Shown: positions 63,495-64,000 of the stretch, piece by piece
Position numbering within the stretch: position 1 is the first letter of the stretch
Layout: every line of letters begins with the position of its first letter
NCBI GenBank assembly: GCA_964561785.1
Contig: CAZLRF010000012.1
Coordinates: 34,232-98,231 of the forward strand
Direction of reading: 5' to 3'
DNA length: 64,000 nucleotides
From: DATBSL01 sp964561785
GTDB lineage: Bacteria > Acidobacteriota > Vicinamibacteria > Fen-336
Position numbers and translations under genes: made by a program
Notes under the pieces: generated by a model
Seen by the model: only the letters and a program-made list of their open reading frames with translations
Told to the model about the DNA's origin: nothing
The model's database searches: none

Positions 63495-64000
63495 TCACGC
63501 CTTCTTCTTCTCCGGCATCGGGACGACCGCCGCCTTCTCCGCCTTCGCGCCCGCCGGCTCGGCGGGCAGCTCGACGACCGGCAGGCCGAGGCCCTGGCGC
63601 AGGCGGTTCTCGAGCTCCTGGCGGACGTCCTTGTTGTCCTTCAGGAATTGGCGGGCGTTCTCGCGGCCCTGGCCCATGCGCTCGCCGTCGATCGCGTACC
63701 AGGCCCCCGACTTCTCGATGATCTTGTGGTCGACGCCGAGGTCGAGCAGGTCGCCCTCCCTGCTGATCCCCTCGCCGTAGAGGATGTCGAACTCGGCCTC
63801 GCGGAAGGGGGGCGCGACCTTGTTCTTCACCACCTTGACCTTGGCCCGCGAGCCGACCACGGCGTCGCCCTCCTTGAGCGAGGCGATGCGGCGGATGTCG
63901 AGGCGGACCGAGGAGTAGAACTTGAGGGCCCGGCCGCCGGTCGTGGTCTCGGGGTTGCCGAACATCACGCCGATCTTCTCGCGCAGCTGGTTGATGAAGA
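63495..64000 (-). CDS. recA: Recombinase A, C-terminal part
   Basis: The gene enters from the right edge; the last about 168 residues are present. They include FINQLREKIGVMFGNPETTTGGRALKFYSSVRLDIRR (the L2 loop and following strand) and VKNKVAPPFREAEFDILYGEGISREGDLLDLGV, followed by a C-terminal domain and a Lys-rich end, all typical of RecA, the strand-exchange and SOS co-protease protein. The stop lies 54 bp before tRNA-Phe. No hairpin is visible between them. Confidence 0.97.
   Translation of the reverse strand, partial: FINQLREKIGVMFGNPETTTGGRALKFYSSVRLDIRRIASLKEGDAVVGSRAKVKVVKNKVAPPFREAEFDILYGEGISREGDLLDLGVDHKIIEKSGAWYAIDGERMGQGRENARQFLKDNKDVRQELENRLRQGLGLPVVELPAEPAGAKAEKAAVVPMPEKKKA

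Overview
This is a very GC-rich bacterial chromosome segment of ordinary housekeeping character. It holds about 50 protein genes, two tRNAs (Leu-CAG and Phe-GAA, both with encoded CCA) and no sign of phage, transposon or CRISPR. The gene mix is TatA/TatC with several twin-arginine substrates, Lnt, YkuD L,D-transpeptidases, DUF4388 (PATAN), FHA and PilZ signalling proteins, a DUF6600-type FecR protein, a large NAD-glutamate dehydrogenase and receiver/ATP-grasp fusions. This suggests a didermic, Acidobacteriota- or Myxococcota-like organism. The phylum is an inference; no rRNA is present to settle it.

Layout. 1-5.6 kb: end of pcm, a DUF2339/DUF3999 membrane pair, a HEAT-repeat protein and a DUF192 protein. 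5.6-15.1 kb: tatC and a tatA-like gene, divergent from a long run nfeD / stomatin / DUF4388 / SPOR / lipA / lnt / prfB (programmed frameshift) / PD40 lipoprotein. 15.1-19.3 kb: penicillin-binding protein 1A and a FecR/DUF6600 protein. 19.5-24.6 kb: tRNA-Leu, rnr, an internally duplicated small protein, selB and a PilZ protein. 24.6-28.7 kb: a MazEF-like toxin-antitoxin pair and the pyruvate dehydrogenase E1-alpha/E1-beta/E2 operon. 28.7-37.8 kb: FHA membrane protein, NAD-GDH, a spermidine-synthase-like membrane protein and a phosphoesterase. 37.9-51.3 kb: three glutamate/SAH-related enzymes (two more glutamate dehydrogenases, S-adenosylhomocysteinase under a SAH riboswitch) interleaved with three paralogous PEP/pyruvate-binding ATP-grasp proteins. 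51.3-55.9 kb: a DUF4432 epimerase-like protein, an envelope lipoprotein and two L,D-transpeptidases. 55.8-63 kb: Tat-exported phosphotriesterase-like, Gfo/Idh and aldo-keto reductase proteins, a frameshifted tautomerase, the DUF485/ActP acetate symporter and a lipoprotein. 63.4-64 kb: tRNA-Phe and the 3' part of recA.

The most unusual content is the ATP-grasp trio. An operon encodes a glutamate dehydrogenase, a 580-residue ATP-grasp protein and a 1063-residue GAF-like/ATP-grasp/nucleotidyltransferase fusion. A third paralogue, with two receiver-like domains, lies 4.2 kb beyond the dehydrogenase. All three lack the phosphohistidine and PEP-utilising domains of PEP synthase or PPDK and instead carry a shared C-terminal region with GRWGS and SxG(T/S)HFF motifs. 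A signalling or protein-modification role tied to glutamate/2-oxoglutarate metabolism is the best hypothesis, unproven.

The expression signals are coherent. Several genes have a sigma-70-like -10 box 6-9 nt before the start codon, implying leaderless or nearly leaderless mRNAs. Transcription units end in perfect GC hairpins right after the stop codon, without a U-tract. Three genes (lnt, selB, rnr) seem to lack AUG, GUG or UUG starts at the position their protein requires.
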